From: Clytia hemisphaerica
Taxonomy: Eukaryota > Cnidaria > Hydrozoa > Leptothecata > Clytiidae
Direction of reading: 5' to 3'
NCBI GenBank assembly: GCA_902728285.1
Contig: CACVBU010000019.1
Location: 212,778-276,777 of the forward strand
Length of the DNA: 64,000 nt
The position numbers were made by a program, and so were the translations under genes. The notes under the pieces were generated by a model. That model was not told where the DNA came from. It saw only the letters and a program-made list of their open reading frames with translations, and ran no database searches. Below are positions 1 through 11,364 of the stretch, in pieces (the stretch's first letter is position 1; each line of letters opens with the position of its first letter).

Positions 1-107
1 TTTGTTCGTGTTACTATACTATAGATAAAAAAAAAAAAAAAAAAAATTGAAAGAATAGGTGCAATCAATCAATTAACCAATCAGGTTTTGTAAACTGAAA
101 GGAATCT

Positions 108-462
108 TTGCGTATGTTATTGTTGATTGGTCACGTGCACAACACCCAAAATATTTCGTACGCTTTCTTATCACGGCTCGATTTCAATGGTTTTGAAAGA
201 GATCTCCATCTCATTACCAATCAAAACTTGGAAGATGTAATACTTTTAAGACACCATGTAATTCTCTCATATTTGGTATTCAAATATAGCTTTCCCGATT
301 CAAATATACATCACTGCACGATTGGTTCAAATGCTTGTGAAAAAGTTTTTGGTCGACTTCGTGTATTTTGTCAGAGGGAAGAATAACTTTACATTACTTG
401 ATATGCTTGACTATGCAGCGAGATTAGGGTTTATCTTTTTCGCGTACTGTTCTGTGCTTAAT
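108..462 (+). pseudogene. Transposase-like fragment, frameshifted
   Basis: The reading frame opens at 108 and closes at about 386. A +1 shift near 370 lets it continue with a sensible peptide containing NNFTLLDMLDYAARLGF, which directly follows GSNACEKVFGR in the first frame. The motif (Gly-Ser-Asn-Ala-Cys-Glu, Phe-Gly-Arg, then a Leu-rich helix) resembles the C-terminal part of transposases of multicopy invertebrate elements, but I cannot assign a superfamily. No start context or upstream exon is visible because the window begins here. It is probably a relic whose front lies outside the window. Confidence is in it being an old coding fragment, not in its function. Confidence 0.35.
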
Positions 463-871
463 CGTAATGGATAGAATAAGCAGAGGGTGGACACTCAGGT
501 AGAAAGATCATAAAATGGGGGTTTATTATAATTAAGGGATATTGGAGCGATCTTAGTGATTTGAAGATTTATGACACTTTTTGGGCAAATATTGTAATGT
601 AAAGTAAAAATAATAATAAAAAAAAAAACAAGAAAATGGAAAATGACCCCCTAAAATAAAGGACAGATTTTTATTTTAAATTCATTTCTATTCAATACAC
701 GTATTCAAGACAATACACGCTTTTTTGTAAGAATAGTGTTTATTGGCTGAGGGCGAAGTATCGTTAGGAGATAAGGGTGAAATAGTCTCAGCATACTATT
801 GAAATTTGGAGGATTTTTCTTTATACTAAATTTTATCGTAATTTTTTTTGGACACCCGGTATCTCATACAG

Positions 872-1263
872 ACTGCGCTCTTCATTTAAGGATTCAGAGA
901 TTAGAAGAAATGAAAAACCGATCTACTACATCACAGCCAAACGATAAATTTATAGACGTTGAATTTAGAATTGAAGAAGGCATGAAAAAGGCAGAGGAAT
1001 CCGCATTATCATATGCAAAAGAGCTTGGAATGATGGAGTCTTTGATACGAGGTTAGTTGATCTTAATCTTCAGTTTGGAAAAGTTTTCTTCTTTCATTAC
1101 TTTGATTATTCTCACTTATTAAAGATCTCATCGGCTAGGATTATGTACTTATATTGAGTTTCTATTATTTTGTAATAGGTCTCATCAAATCAAAGACTGA
1201 TACTGCAATCGAGCTCGTTAACTTGGATTATTGTAAGATTTCGACAGTAAAAAAACGCCTTTA
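872..1263 (+). pseudogene. Possible exon pair of the same upstream transposon-like gene
   Basis: An acceptor-like tctcatacag precedes 872. The frame reads a charged helical peptide (LHLRIQRLEEMKNRS, then EEGMKKAEESALSYAKELG) up to a donor-like GAG/gttagt at 1051. A second acceptor (ttttgtaatag) near 1180 continues in phase for about 25 codons to a stop near 1263. The composition is alpha-helical and lysine/glutamate rich. It may be the 3' end of the gene whose fragment lies at 108-462, since the spacing and strand agree, but nothing proves that. No known domain is recognised. Confidence 0.3.
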
Positions 1264-2055
1264 AATCAATGACCTTCCAAACATTAAAAAAAAACTTAAA
1301 TTGCAAAACCCTGTCTAAGTCATTTCAAATAAAAAATCTCGAAACCCTGGAATAGTAATTTCCGAAAATCGAAAACATCCGTGATTGTCACCACTAATCT
1401 AAAATTAGACAAACCTGGTTGCTGAGGTACTTTAGAGATTGCAGGGAAATCCAAAACGTATTGCAGGAGATGTACTTAGATTTTCACGTGTGCCTCCATA
1501 TATCCCAGGTGGAATGTTTCACAATCTGAAAGTATCATTAGCTCATCAACCAAAATTTCGAAATAGGGATCCACGTGGTAGGCTTCCTTTCTGCCGTTGC
1601 CAGGGATAATTTATAATAAATAAAGTAAGGTAATTCAAATAGGAGAAGGAAAACTTTGATATAAAACCAGCTGGAGAAACCCAGCCTAAAAAATCTCGTT
1701 CCATTGCAGGTAGAGCGATAGGGATCATTAGGCAGTTAACAACAGATAGTTGATATGGTTTTTGATCCTTCTTCTGCCTAACCACTCTTGGTCAAGGAGA
1801 AAATTCTCAAGTTAGTTGAGTACTGCCCTACCTATGGGAAAATGGGTATGTAGTCGTTGCGCAACACATAATATATTAGCAATTTGAAAAGACAATGGAT
1901 TACTCATACGTTATCAGGATCCGGGATCAATTGGTAGTCCCTAACAGGGATAGGCCTTTGATTACCAGTCAAGCCCCTGCTTCTCTCGATCATTCTTCTC
2001 TCTTTGATTCCACCTTGGGATCCAATGAAGGTGAGATCTATTTTTACAGGAGCTA
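1264..2055. other. Mostly non-coding, with a short decayed coding relic
   Basis: Plus-strand codons around 1455-1610 read as a proline/arginine/cysteine-rich peptide (for example RNRDPRGRLPFCRCQG) broken by stops. It looks like remains of a transposon protein. I see nothing else here. Confidence 0.25.
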
Positions 2056-2122
2056 ATGTTTGTTTACTTTAACAAGATCTTCTCCTATGCATTTTTTTGT
2101 TTATATTGTCATCACTTGTTTA

Positions 2123-3000
2123 CGCCAGTATTCTGCCATGTTAAACGCCCAATAAAACGTGCCTTCGACCGCCGTAAACTCAACCGAGGCAGACCGCGCA
2201 AATTGAGCGAACGTGATGAACGCACTTTGATCAGAAACATTAACCGGTTGCGTAACTCTATTGGGCCGTTTACAGTAAGACGTTTATCTTTAGAATTTGG
2301 TATTGACGAGGGAATCTCTATGGCAACAATCTCTAGAGTACTAAGAAAACATGGGTACTGCTACCTACACTCACGTCGTAAAGGTATTATGAAGCGTTCA
2401 GACTTCCATAAGAGACTCACTTTTGCCCGAAAAGCATTGAGGTTCCCAAAGAACTTTTGGATGAATCGTATACATTTCTATCTTGATGGCACAGGTTTTA
2501 CGCATAAGAGTAACCCTCACGATGAAGCTCGATCAACAAGAACTATGACACGGGGACGTTGTTTTTTGTAAACAGTACTGGAATTCCAAAACGCTGGAAT
2601 GGTGACAACTTCTCGGCAATGGTAAGGAAGGATTTGCCGGACGTTTAAAAAGACTGCACGTATCAAAGGCAACATGTTTCTTCAGGATGGGTGTCCAGTG
2701 CAGAATTCCGCAAAGGCGAAAAAAGCTTTCAAAGATGTGGATGCAGAATTATTCCCAATCCCTGCCAAGAAGTATCAATATCAATCCCATAGAAAATGTT
2801 TTCAACTTGGTTGCACGTCAATTATCGGGGAAGATGCTTTGAAAAACCGCATCACAAGGGAACATTTTGAAGAGTTCAGTGTACGAGTCAAAAACACAAT
2901 TGAAAACTTTGATAGGCGCATGGTTGACCGTATCATTGAATCAATGCCCAATCGCATGCTAAAGATTGTGAAACGACGTGATGGCAGACTGCGGTATTAG
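2123..3000 (+). pseudogene. Tc1/mariner-superfamily transposase, frameshifted
   Basis: Two ORFs (2056-2571 and 2674-3000) carry consecutive parts of one transposase. The first holds an N-terminal helix-turn-helix region with the GRPRKLSERDERTL linker, and then the first catalytic aspartate in FYLDGTGFTHKSNP. The second opens with FLQDGCPVQNSAKAKKAF (second aspartate) and ends with a typical C-terminus, SMPNRMLKIVKRRDGRLRY. The stretch expected to read INPIENVF (third catalytic residue region) is out of frame around 2770-2830, so at least three frameshifts separate it from a working enzyme. The C-terminal motif is typical of mariner-like elements abundant in cnidarians. I could not define the terminal inverted repeats. 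An inactive cut-and-paste transposase remnant. Confidence 0.8.
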
Positions 3001-3545
3001 CTAAAGTTATAACTTTTTTGTTGTTTGAGGGGTCTACGGCTCTTGTGGTTCATAACAAACACAATTAACCATAGTTAACCATAGAAAAAAATTATTCAGA
3101 GAGCACCAGTTAAGTGTGGTTAAGTCTGGTTAACTGTAGGTCATTTTCACTAACAACTAATGAACTTTACTCTTGATGCAGTGGGATCCCCAAAAAATAC
3201 CAAATTAGCATAGCATCCTGGGCAAGGGTCCATTTCAACAATATTTCGAATTGAAAATAGGAGATGATAAACAACCCAACGTACTTTCATCATGCCATTT
3301 TCCATTCCAACCCCTTTTGTTTCGTCGTCCTCATCATTGTCATCTTTCCCATAAGTGACATGTCACCGACTTGTACCAAAAATCGGGACGTCCCGCGTAC
3401 GTTGATTTTTAGGGACAGGAAATCTTACAGGGTGACCTTCAAGCATAACAAGGAGATCATTCCATCTAACCATGCTCTTTGACCACCTAAAGTCATATTG
3501 AAAAACATGGCTTTGCAGTGTTCAGCATCCTGCCAAGTGTACTTA
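3001..3545. other. Intergenic, no gene seen
   Basis: Contains short direct repeats of the GTTAACCATAG / GTTAACTG type at 3060-3140, perhaps part of the 3' end of the mariner copy. No supported coding region. Confidence 0.4.
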
Positions 3546-4530
3546 TCATCTGCTTCGTTCAAAAAAGGTTTTAAATATCAATCTGATAGGGTCCATAAAG
3601 AAAGTCTTACCATAGTCTTTCGGTCCAATGATCATGATATTGCGACGCTTACCAGTACCCTTTTCTAAAAGAAAGCGCATCGATTGAGCATAGCTTAAAG
3701 CATCAATCCTATTGTGCTCCAAAATTTCAATGGTCAGGCGAAACCAACGTTGCTTGCAATCCGGTAAACATGATCCTCTTAAAACATCCTGCAATACCTC
3801 CATTCTGGCCCGGGATTCGGGGCGTTCAGCTGGAGCCAAAGAGTTTTCCAAATTCGAATTTCTCTCAAAGAGAAATGAGATTTGGACGGGCCTGGCGATC
3901 GATCAGGAAACACTAAGTCATTTCCCCCTGCATCCATGCGCACCCTGGCCGTAGCCCAGAGATGCTGAACGTCCTCAACATAATTTTCCGCAATATACCT
4001 ACTAACTTCAAATTTACCAACTCTTGGTACTTTTGGTTGCTTCTGGGGTGCGGCTTCTGTGAACGTGAACGGACTGAGACCGTGTGGTTGGTCTGCTGGA
4101 TGATGGGGTGTTGTTTGTGGTGGGTTGGGCGGCTTTTGCATTCAAGCGTCGTTTGGCAACAGCTTTCTTTGTTTTGGGTGACCCAAGAGCAGCAAGCAGC
4201 GGATGGTTGGTGCTAAAGACTGCATCAGGGGCTTCTTTAACAGTATAGCGTTGCGCATAGGGATACATGTTGACAACAATGTCATGATCTTCCATCAACT
4301 TAGTTTTGATTGAATTCCAACGCATCAACGGTTAGTTTAAGTGCCAGGGGGTAGTGGAACCCGGAAGTGTTTGGATGCGCCTCACGGCCACATGCCCAAT
4401 ACTCTACTCGTCCCTGAGCTTCACTCTCATTGAATAGGCCCACCACCAACCAAGCAAAATCTTGTCAAATCCGCTCGGCTGTACGTTACAAGATACGTCA
4501 TGTGGTCTTGTCTTGAATGCAAGGGTGGTA
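3546..4530 (-). pseudogene. Decayed HUH/Rep-like plus SF3-like helicase gene
   Basis: Reading right to left on the minus strand, the pieces fall in three frames. (1) About 4500-4330: a Rep-like segment with a LVTYSRADL-like strand and, further on, REAHPNTSGFHYPLAL. The latter sits where HUH endonucleases carry His-hydrophobic-His; here the second His is replaced by Pro. (2) 4328-4014: MRWNSIKTKLMEDHDIVV followed by a Lys/Arg-rich linker. (3) 4141-3779 and 3851-3546: a helical segment, then LLEKGTGKRRNIMIIGPKDYGKT, which carries a Walker A motif (GPxxxGKT) as in SF3 helicases. Motifs B and C are missing because the copy ends at about 3546. The order Rep then P-loop ATPase matches CRESS-DNA-type replication proteins and related eukaryotic transposons. 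Which of these it came from is inference. Frameshifts make it inactive. Confidence 0.55.
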
Positions 4531-4730
4531 GTTTGCTGGGCTTTGCTGGTATCTCCATGGCTTTGTGCTAAAAGGTGCGAACTAAAAGATATAGATAAAG
4601 CTTCACTTAGCAGCTGGTCAGGTACCAAGCCGTAGACATACAGTTTTGTTGCGTTAAAAACTTTCTTAGCTTTGTAAATAGCATCCTTTGTCTTATTGTT
4701 TTTAAAAGTTACATACATTTATTACAGTTA

Positions 4731-5009
4731 TATTTTATTGTAAATATGAAAAAAGAAAAAGTCTCCAGATGTTACCTTTCATACCTTGGACCATTCTATG
4801 GTCATACATTTAAATAGAAGCTTTTCCATGCTCTCATTTCCTCAAATTTCGAATTTTCCAAAAAGCAATAACTCAAAACCACCCAAACGGCATGGTCAGT
4901 CTAAATCCTATACCTCAAAACCAAGAAGCATAGCAGTGAAGGCTTTGGATGTTTGAAAAGTTACTGGCATCAGGGGACCTAATATTTAGAAAATAATGCT
5001 CCAGCAATA
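4731..5009. other. AT-rich spacer
   Basis: No supported coding sequence. It leads into the repeat array, whose GGTAGGTCC boundary motif occurs at about 5012. Confidence 0.4.
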
Positions 5010-5011
5010 AG

Positions 5012-6733
5012 GGTAGGTCCTGTTCAATTTTTTTCTCAAATTTCAGTCAATCACCTGCAAAGATTATGAGAAATTTTGGCTCATTTGGGCCCCCCTGCGC
5101 CCCCAATCAATGTTACCTTGGTGGGACGTAATTTTGACAACGGAAAATACTCGGATTCAACCAACATTTTCTTAGGGGGGAGGGGAACTCACCAGTTTCA
5201 TGAATTTTTGCAGAAGATTGTATCGTACTCTTGTCTTAAAGATTCCACAGAAAACGTTGCCCTAAAACAAAAACGAGCTAAATCAGACCAAAAAGAATGT
5301 CCCTTAGTCAGGAAAGCAAGAGAAAATCTAACACAAGTGATACTTTTATGGACCTACCTGGTTATGCATTTAACAAATATAATTGATATCTACGTGAGCA
5401 TGACCGTTAAACAATCATTCAGAACACAAATAGTGACGATCTATTAAAATTAGTCGTTTGTTTCTTATAAAAAAAACGTTTATAAACCAAAATTTCATGC
5501 CCTTGAAATATGCTTTCATATTCAAGACTTCGTGAGCAAGAAATACATCTATCTCATCAAAAAATTGAGTAATTTGGCTAAGAACATTGATGTATCCTTA
5601 TTAATAGCGATTCTTATAGATAAACATGCGTTTTTTGAGCTAAAAAATTCTTTTTTTACAAAAATCTGCTTGAGCCATCTTATACCTACTTTCATGCAAA
5701 AATTCAGAAAAAAACAATGATCCAATATTTCGCAAAGTCTAAAAACCCTTTTTAGCCGTTTTTTGGCCCAAATTTGCCCAAAAACATTTTATTTTCAAAT
5801 ATCAGGGTCCGTCACATTCGAGGGTTTATAATTATGCATCTTTGTGCAAAAATCATAAAGAATGAAAGAGCCAATCTCGAGAAAAGCTAATACCTAAGTA
5901 ATTGATAACGTGCTTATAAAAAAATATCGAATTTAGCCATTTTATCTATAAAAACACGCCAAGCAACCAAAATTTCGTGTCTAAATGCTTATTAATAGTG
6001 ATTCTTATAGATAAACATGCGTTCTTTTGAGCCAACAAAATGTTTTTGCAAAAATCTCCTTGAACCATCTTTTACCTATGATAGTACCCTATTTCATGCA
6101 AAAAATTGGAAAAAATTAATGATCGAATTCCAAAAAACCCGTTTTTAGCCGTTTTTTGGCTCAAATTTGACCAAAATTTTTTTTCTCCAAAAATCGGGCT
6201 CCGACACATTCAAGGGTTTATAGTTATGCATCTTTGTGCAAAAAATCATAAAGAATGAAAGAGCTAATCTCGAGAAAAGCTAATACCTAAATAATTGATA
6301 ATGTGCTTATAAAAAATATCGAATTTGGCCAGTTTTTCTATAAAAACACGCCAAGCAAACAAAATTGCATGTTTAAACACACATATTTTTCAAAAGTAAG
6401 CCCTCGTGAGAATTTTTTTTGCAAAAATCTGCTTGAGCCATCTTTCACCTATGAAGGGTACCCTACTTTCATGCAAAAATTCAGAAAAAATTAATGATCC
6501 AATTTTTCACAAAGTACAAAAAACCCGTTTTTTAGCCGTTTTTTGGGCCAAATTTGCCCCAAAAAATCGGGCTCCATCACATTTTGGCCACCACCATTTT
6601 GCACCTTTATACCAAAAATCAAAAGATTCCTAAGATTCAATCCTGAGAAAAGTTGGTAACAGACGGACGAACGGACGAACGGACGAACAAACATAGGTTA
6701 AATTTATAGGACCTCCACCGGGGTAGGTCCAAA
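5012..6733. repeat. Satellite-like tandem array, about 390-bp unit
   Basis: Two full units and a diverged third follow each other. TTATTAATAG(C/T)GATTCTTATA occurs at 5598 and 5989. The run TTTATAGTTATGCATCTTTG (or a near copy) and the phrase GAATGAAAGAGC(C/T)AATCTCG recur with the same spacing. TTTTTTAGCCGTTTTTTGG marks each unit. The array ends with a GGACGAAC microsatellite (about 6662-6690) and GGGGTAGGTCC at 6723-6733; GGGTAGGTCC also occurs near its left edge (5011-5020), so the whole block may be one repetitive element bounded by that motif. The short ORFs inside are by-products of AT-rich repeat sequence. Confidence 0.7.
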
Positions 6734-6751
6734 AAACTTCCTCTTTGTATA

Positions 6752-8150
6752 ATGCATCACCAACCCGGAGGCGCAAGGAGCAACTTAACTCTGTCCATCC
6801 AGCTGAAAGGCGGCTCGAATAAAAAATGCTTAGATAATTGGTTACAACATTTCAAAAATCTTTTAGGTAAAAAATCGGTGTTACCAACAAATACCTTTCT
6901 CCCACGAGAGCAAATTTCTCCCCCCTCTAGATATATCTACTTTTTCTTTTACCATGGAAGTATTGACAAAGGTCTTTTCCACAACAAAATCATGCAAGGC
7001 CTTCGGTCCAGATAACATACCACCTATTATCTGGAAGGAAAGGAATTTTCATGCTATCCTTTCGAGGCTCTGCAACTTCGCGTTTGAAGACAAAGTTTGT
7101 ACAACATACTGATTAAAATCGACCATTGTTCCAGTACCAAAAAGGGAGACCTTAATCATGCCACAAACTATCTCTTCTCCTAATCGTAACAAAAATCTAC
7201 ACCAAGCTTCACCAAGCTTCACCAAGCTTCCCTCAAAAGATCATCGATGCCATAAAATTTCTGTACACTAATACAAATTCCCAGCACAAACACCTGATGG
7301 TGAGACTTCAACTTTTTCTATTTTTGCTTCAAGGTGGTAATACCCTTGCACCATTTCTCTTTATTGTAGTTGTCGATTACCGATTACCGTAATCCTGCCG
7401 TTCATTTAACATATTCAGACTTTGATGACGATATAGCACTTATTAGCTCTACCCTAGAGGATGCAAAAAATCTTCTAATTACACTTGAATCTGCTGCAAA
7501 CTGTACAGGTCTATACCTCAATGAATCCAAAACCGAATATTTGACTCTTAATGTTAACGAATTATCTGACAATATTAAAACAATATCTGGTACAAACTTG
7601 TGAAAGGTAGAAGACTAAAATATCTTGGTCCCCACATCTCTTCTTCTGAAAAAGACTTTAAAATTCGCAAAGTTTTAGCTTGGAGTGCTTGCAATAAACA
7701 ACAAAGTATTTGGTCATCTTCCTTCACCGACTCTAGTCTCAAAGTTAAAATTTTCAAGTCAATTATTGAGCTCATTATGGCTCAGAGACTTGGCCCATTA
7801 CCAAGAAATTAGAAATGCAACTAGACGGTACCTTTACCAGACTTCTGAGAAGGGTTAAAGATCTCTCTTGACGTGACCATCCAACAAAACGCACCATATA
7901 TGGTTCCGTGAAACCAATCTTTCTCCTCCTTAAAGCCAAGGGCGTTCAATTTGCTGGTCAATGTTTTCGTGCCTCTTCTGAGGTTATTTCCTCCCTATTG
8001 CTTTGAGAACCTAAACGTGTGGCTCAGATAATTCACCTTTCCAGATATGGTGAGCAGGGATACAGGTCTTGACCTTAGCGACCTGGGCACTGCTACGAGC
8101 AACCGCGACTCCTAGCGCCAGGGCGGTCGTGCAATGATGATGATGAAGAT
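6752..8150 (+). pseudogene. RTE-like non-LTR retrotransposon, 3' part, frameshifted
   Basis: Plus-strand pieces in several frames form the C-terminal half of an endonuclease/reverse-transcriptase polyprotein. A pre-RT segment (NWLQHFKNLLGK) lies near 6830. A decayed finger region with SKAFGPDNIPP-like coding follows near 6990. The catalytic region at 7400-7600 reads TYSDFDDDIALISS, where active elements have F/YADD followed by IAL. The thumb is at 7600-7800 (KYLGPHISSSEKDFKIRK and LAWSACNK). After it come the decayed ends of the RTE C-terminal region. The copy finishes in an ATG/GAT triplet run at about 8132-8148, typical of RTE 3' tails. Inactive. Confidence 0.7.
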
Positions 8151-9746
8151 TCGCATGACGAGGTCGATGTATGAGTCAAAAAAAGGAGACGATTCTGGAC
8201 CACCTTGACGAACACCGGCTGTGGTAGGAACGGGTTTACTTTCGATATTGATAGTGATTTTGAAGTATAAATTCTGCAGAATATCAATAAGGGTTGTATT
8301 TTCAAGTTCTGGCGGCAATCGAAGAGGTATCGATTTCCAGAGCCAGGAGCGGGCCATATGGTCGATCATTCGAGATTTGCTGAAAACGTTCTGTCATAAA
8401 GGTAGCATCATTCGTACCACGATTCTGACGGAAACCATACTGGTTGTCGGTGAGTTGATGTTCATACCATGATTGTAATCTCGAGAGAATGACACAGATT
8501 ACAGTTTTGCATACTATCGAACCGATATTAAGACCTCGGTCAATGGCTGGATCACTTTTTGGGCCTTTCCCTTTCCATAAGGCTTTAATTTTCCCGTTTC
8601 CCCATGTTTCAGGAACAGTTCTTTCGACCCATATAAGTTTAACAAGTTTCATAAAGAAATCATAAAGTTAGAATAGTTTCTTGCATGTTTGAGGATTTCA
8701 GGTGGGCTATCTTTTGACGCTTTTGTATTTTTCAGATTGGATTAGGCTGCATGCATCCCCAAATTAGTTTTGATATAGGGGATGCGAATCGGGCTCTGAT
8801 ATCGCTTCCGAGAAAATTACCGAATAGCTATGTATTTTGCAGAATTTTGGCGACTTGTATTTTTCAAAAAACTCGATGTGCATTGTTTGAGTTATTTGAT
8901 GACGTAAATAGAAATCAAATAAAGATTCAAATAAAAAGAACATTTTGTTTATCGAAATTAATTGAAATAGCAAACAAAACTCTCAAGACGACAAACTGTC
9001 AATCAAAGTTCTCTATCATTCAACTCTTTTTTTGGTTAGCAGATTTTTTGCTAAGTTTGGAACGGTTTTGGGAGCCTGATTCGCATCCCCTATATCAAAA
9101 CTTATCAGAGGGGATGTGTGCAGCCTAAGATTGGATAAGCTTTTTACAACTTCCTCTCGAGTGGAAATATCATTATCAAATGGGTATTGTCGAGAGAGTT
9201 CTCTTAAATCATTAACAAAGTCAGGAGTGTCAGTAATTAATTCTGGGGGAGTTCATCTTCTTGAGGTATTGGTGTATTAAAATGATTAAAGTGGGAAACG
9301 AGTTTTTCTGGTGGACAAGATGACGAAGATGATTTCATTGTGGTTGATTGTGCTTTAGCTTTTGTGAACAGTTTTGCAACTTGACGATTTATAGCATAAA
9401 TGTTAATTTGTGCAGCTTCAGATTTAAAGAATTCGTTTTTGAGAGTCTTACGACAGTTTAGAATTTGACGTGAAAGGGTTTTGGTAAGATCTTTGGAATC
9501 ATCACTTTGACGGGCTTTGTCACGTTGTTCGAGGAGGTTTCTCAATTCGGGATCATTGCGCCAGGGAGGGCTGTTAAGCGTCGAGTTGACTTTTAGGATA
9601 TGACTATCAGAAACTTCCTTAAGATGTTCTGCGTCCATTTTATTTATTGAATCACAGTCATCAAGTTGAGAAAATCTTTCCTCTAAGTTATCAACAAAGT
9701 TTTGTTGAATTAATTCATCATTCATAAATAGCTCTAAATCAAGTTC
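8151..9746 (-). pseudogene. RTE-like non-LTR retrotransposon, opposite strand, interrupted
   Basis: Minus-strand reading from 9746 gives a pre-RT region (STLNSPPWRNDPELRNLLEQ, a lysine/serine helix, then HFNHFNTPIPQ). The RT fingers and palm follow at 8652-8302 with YGFRQNRGTNDATF, and then GVRQGGPESSPFF at about 8190. The YADD part is missing because the copy stops where the plus-strand RTE tail begins at about 8150. A 385-bp MITE sits at 8743-9127; removing it with one 9-bp duplicate rejoins the coding sequence in frame (SLSNL then KNTKASKD). A frameshift lies near 8340. Inactive. Confidence 0.7.
8743..9127. mobile_element. MITE with long TIRs and 9-bp target duplication
   Basis: The element begins TAGGCTGCATGCATCCCC and ends with the inverted form GGGGATGTGTGCAGCCTA. 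Inverted similarity extends roughly 55 bp, including TTTTGATATAGGGGATGCGA. The flanks are identical 9-mers, AGATTGGAT at 8734-8742 and 9128-9136. Each terminus also holds a small CATCCCC...GGGGATG inverted pair, so the ends can fold on themselves. No transposase is encoded; short ORFs inside are not supported. A 9-bp duplication fits Mutator-like or some other DNA transposons, but TIR sequence alone does not tell me which. Confidence 0.85.
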
Positions 9747-10331
9747 AATTCCAACCAGCATAATGCCACCAACAGATTTTCGCAGAGCGGGTGGAAAATT
9801 AAGGAGCGATAACATCAGTGGCCACATCGAGTAGACGTGGTGCATCGTTTTGAACAGGTTGACACCATCACTGCAAAAATTTAAAACCATGTCATCATCA
9901 CCTTTCTTTAAGCTCTCCATCCTCGTCAAATTTTGATATAAACGGGCGATTCGCGGCCCGATATGCAAGTATTTGAATGACTTAGATTTGGTTTTACTAC
10001 TTCCACACTTCGGACACTTTTTAGCTGAAGAGAGTTCATTTCTAAAAACCACGTAGTCCTTTTCACACTCCTTGAAAGCCTGGATCGGTATTAGAAAGTC
10101 TTTGATCTTGGCTTTTGCCTCGTCATAAGATGTACAAGATTCGTTGGGTTTGGGTAATTTAAAAAGTTTATCGTTGCAAAAGCTCTCAGAAACAGTTGCC
10201 TTAGCATAGCTGCGATATGATACAAATTTGCGAAACTCCAAATAGACAAAGACCGAGAAATCAGCATCAAGGAAAAGAGGTGCCTTAGCTGCTGGATGGG
10301 TTTCAAACAGTCCATGGTAAAGCGATTGCAA
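9747..10331 (-). pseudogene. tnp2-type (EnSpm/CACTA) transposase fragment fused to the RTE ORF
   Basis: The first ~195 codons of a 364-codon open frame (10331-9237) match the tnp2 transposase family. A CPKCGSS zinc-binding pair is followed by KYLHIGPRIARLYQN, then LNFCSDGVNLFK with the family's conserved Asp-Gly, and SMWPLMLSLLNFPPALRK. At about residue 195 (LVGI) the family match stops and RTE pre-RT sequence begins without a stop codon. The join is therefore a chimera produced by insertion or truncation, not a natural protein. The N-terminal part before CPKCG reads plausibly (for example SCTSYDEAKAKIKDFL). The second half of the transposase is absent. Confidence 0.65.
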
Positions 10332-11364
10332 ATTCCAACTGACAGCTAGCTATAAGCTTCAGAAGATGAATGCAGTTTATTGGGTGATTTTTATTCATTT
10401 ATTATTTTGGAGGAGCATTTTGTCCTTTGGGAGAAAGTTACGTAAATAAATAGGCATAGGTCCACTTTTTCCCGGATTTTCCCTTGTATTTCATATATAT
10501 TTATTTGTAAGCAGCTGATTGGCTTTTTGGTTATGACATAATTCAGAAAGTCCAATTCGAATGTTTTGAAAATTTGCACACAAAACTTTTCGAAGATTTC
10601 CAAATGTAAAGCGTAAAAGTGAATTTTGATTAGTTCTTCTTCTTACTTCATATTTGTACGTGTTATTTAAGCTGAAGATGTATACTAAAAAACGTAAAAT
10701 TTGTTGATTTGATAACTGGTAATGCTGTTATGGTAATATTACGCAATTTGTACTAATTTTGTTCTTATTTTGAATTCTTAGATGATCCGCGTACTAAAGC
10801 ACGACAACGACGCCATAACGTACAAAACCTTCAACGAGAAGCTATAATTATTATTGGCTGGACAAAAAAGCCAATCTAAGCTAAAGTGAGTTACATAAAC
10901 TGTCAAAAAATTTTCACATTGTCAAACAGAATATCAAAACTTTGCCCTCGTTAAACATTCTTTGACAAACAAAAGTTTTTGAAAGACGAGAAATAAAAAG
11001 CGCTGGTATGAGGACGACGTGCGGCTTTTTTAGAAAATAACGTCGCCTTCAATGGGCGGTTTTCAATTGGCGGCGATGTTTTAAATTGCCGGAGATATTT
11101 AGATTAATAAATTTACGGCACCGAATCAAAATTCAATATTGCGATTCCTTAGCTTAGTAGAGCTCGGTAGAAATTAAGACAGCTCCGGGACCGTAAAATA
11201 AGAAATTTTTCTTCACTTTGGCCTTCATCGTCTGCACAAAAACAATGACACGGCTACCGACTTTAATATTTATTGTTATCCTCTTTGTTAAATTGTTAGC
11301 AGAACAAAAGAGGTCTCGTCGGTGACCGTAAAAATTGGTAACCTGCAGTTGAGAATCGTTTCGC
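10332..11364. other. Intergenic, with one possible small exon
   Basis: No clear gene. A candidate exon at about 10783-10878 follows an acceptor-like gaattcttag and reads DDPRTKARQRRHNVQN before a stop. A GC-richer inverted piece (GGCGGTTTTCAATTGGCGGCG) lies near 11060 and may belong to a small repeat. Confidence 0.3.

Noticed and set aside
8751-9128. 125-codon ORF spanning the MITE
   Set aside because: Begins and ends in terminal inverted repeats and shows no coding signature.
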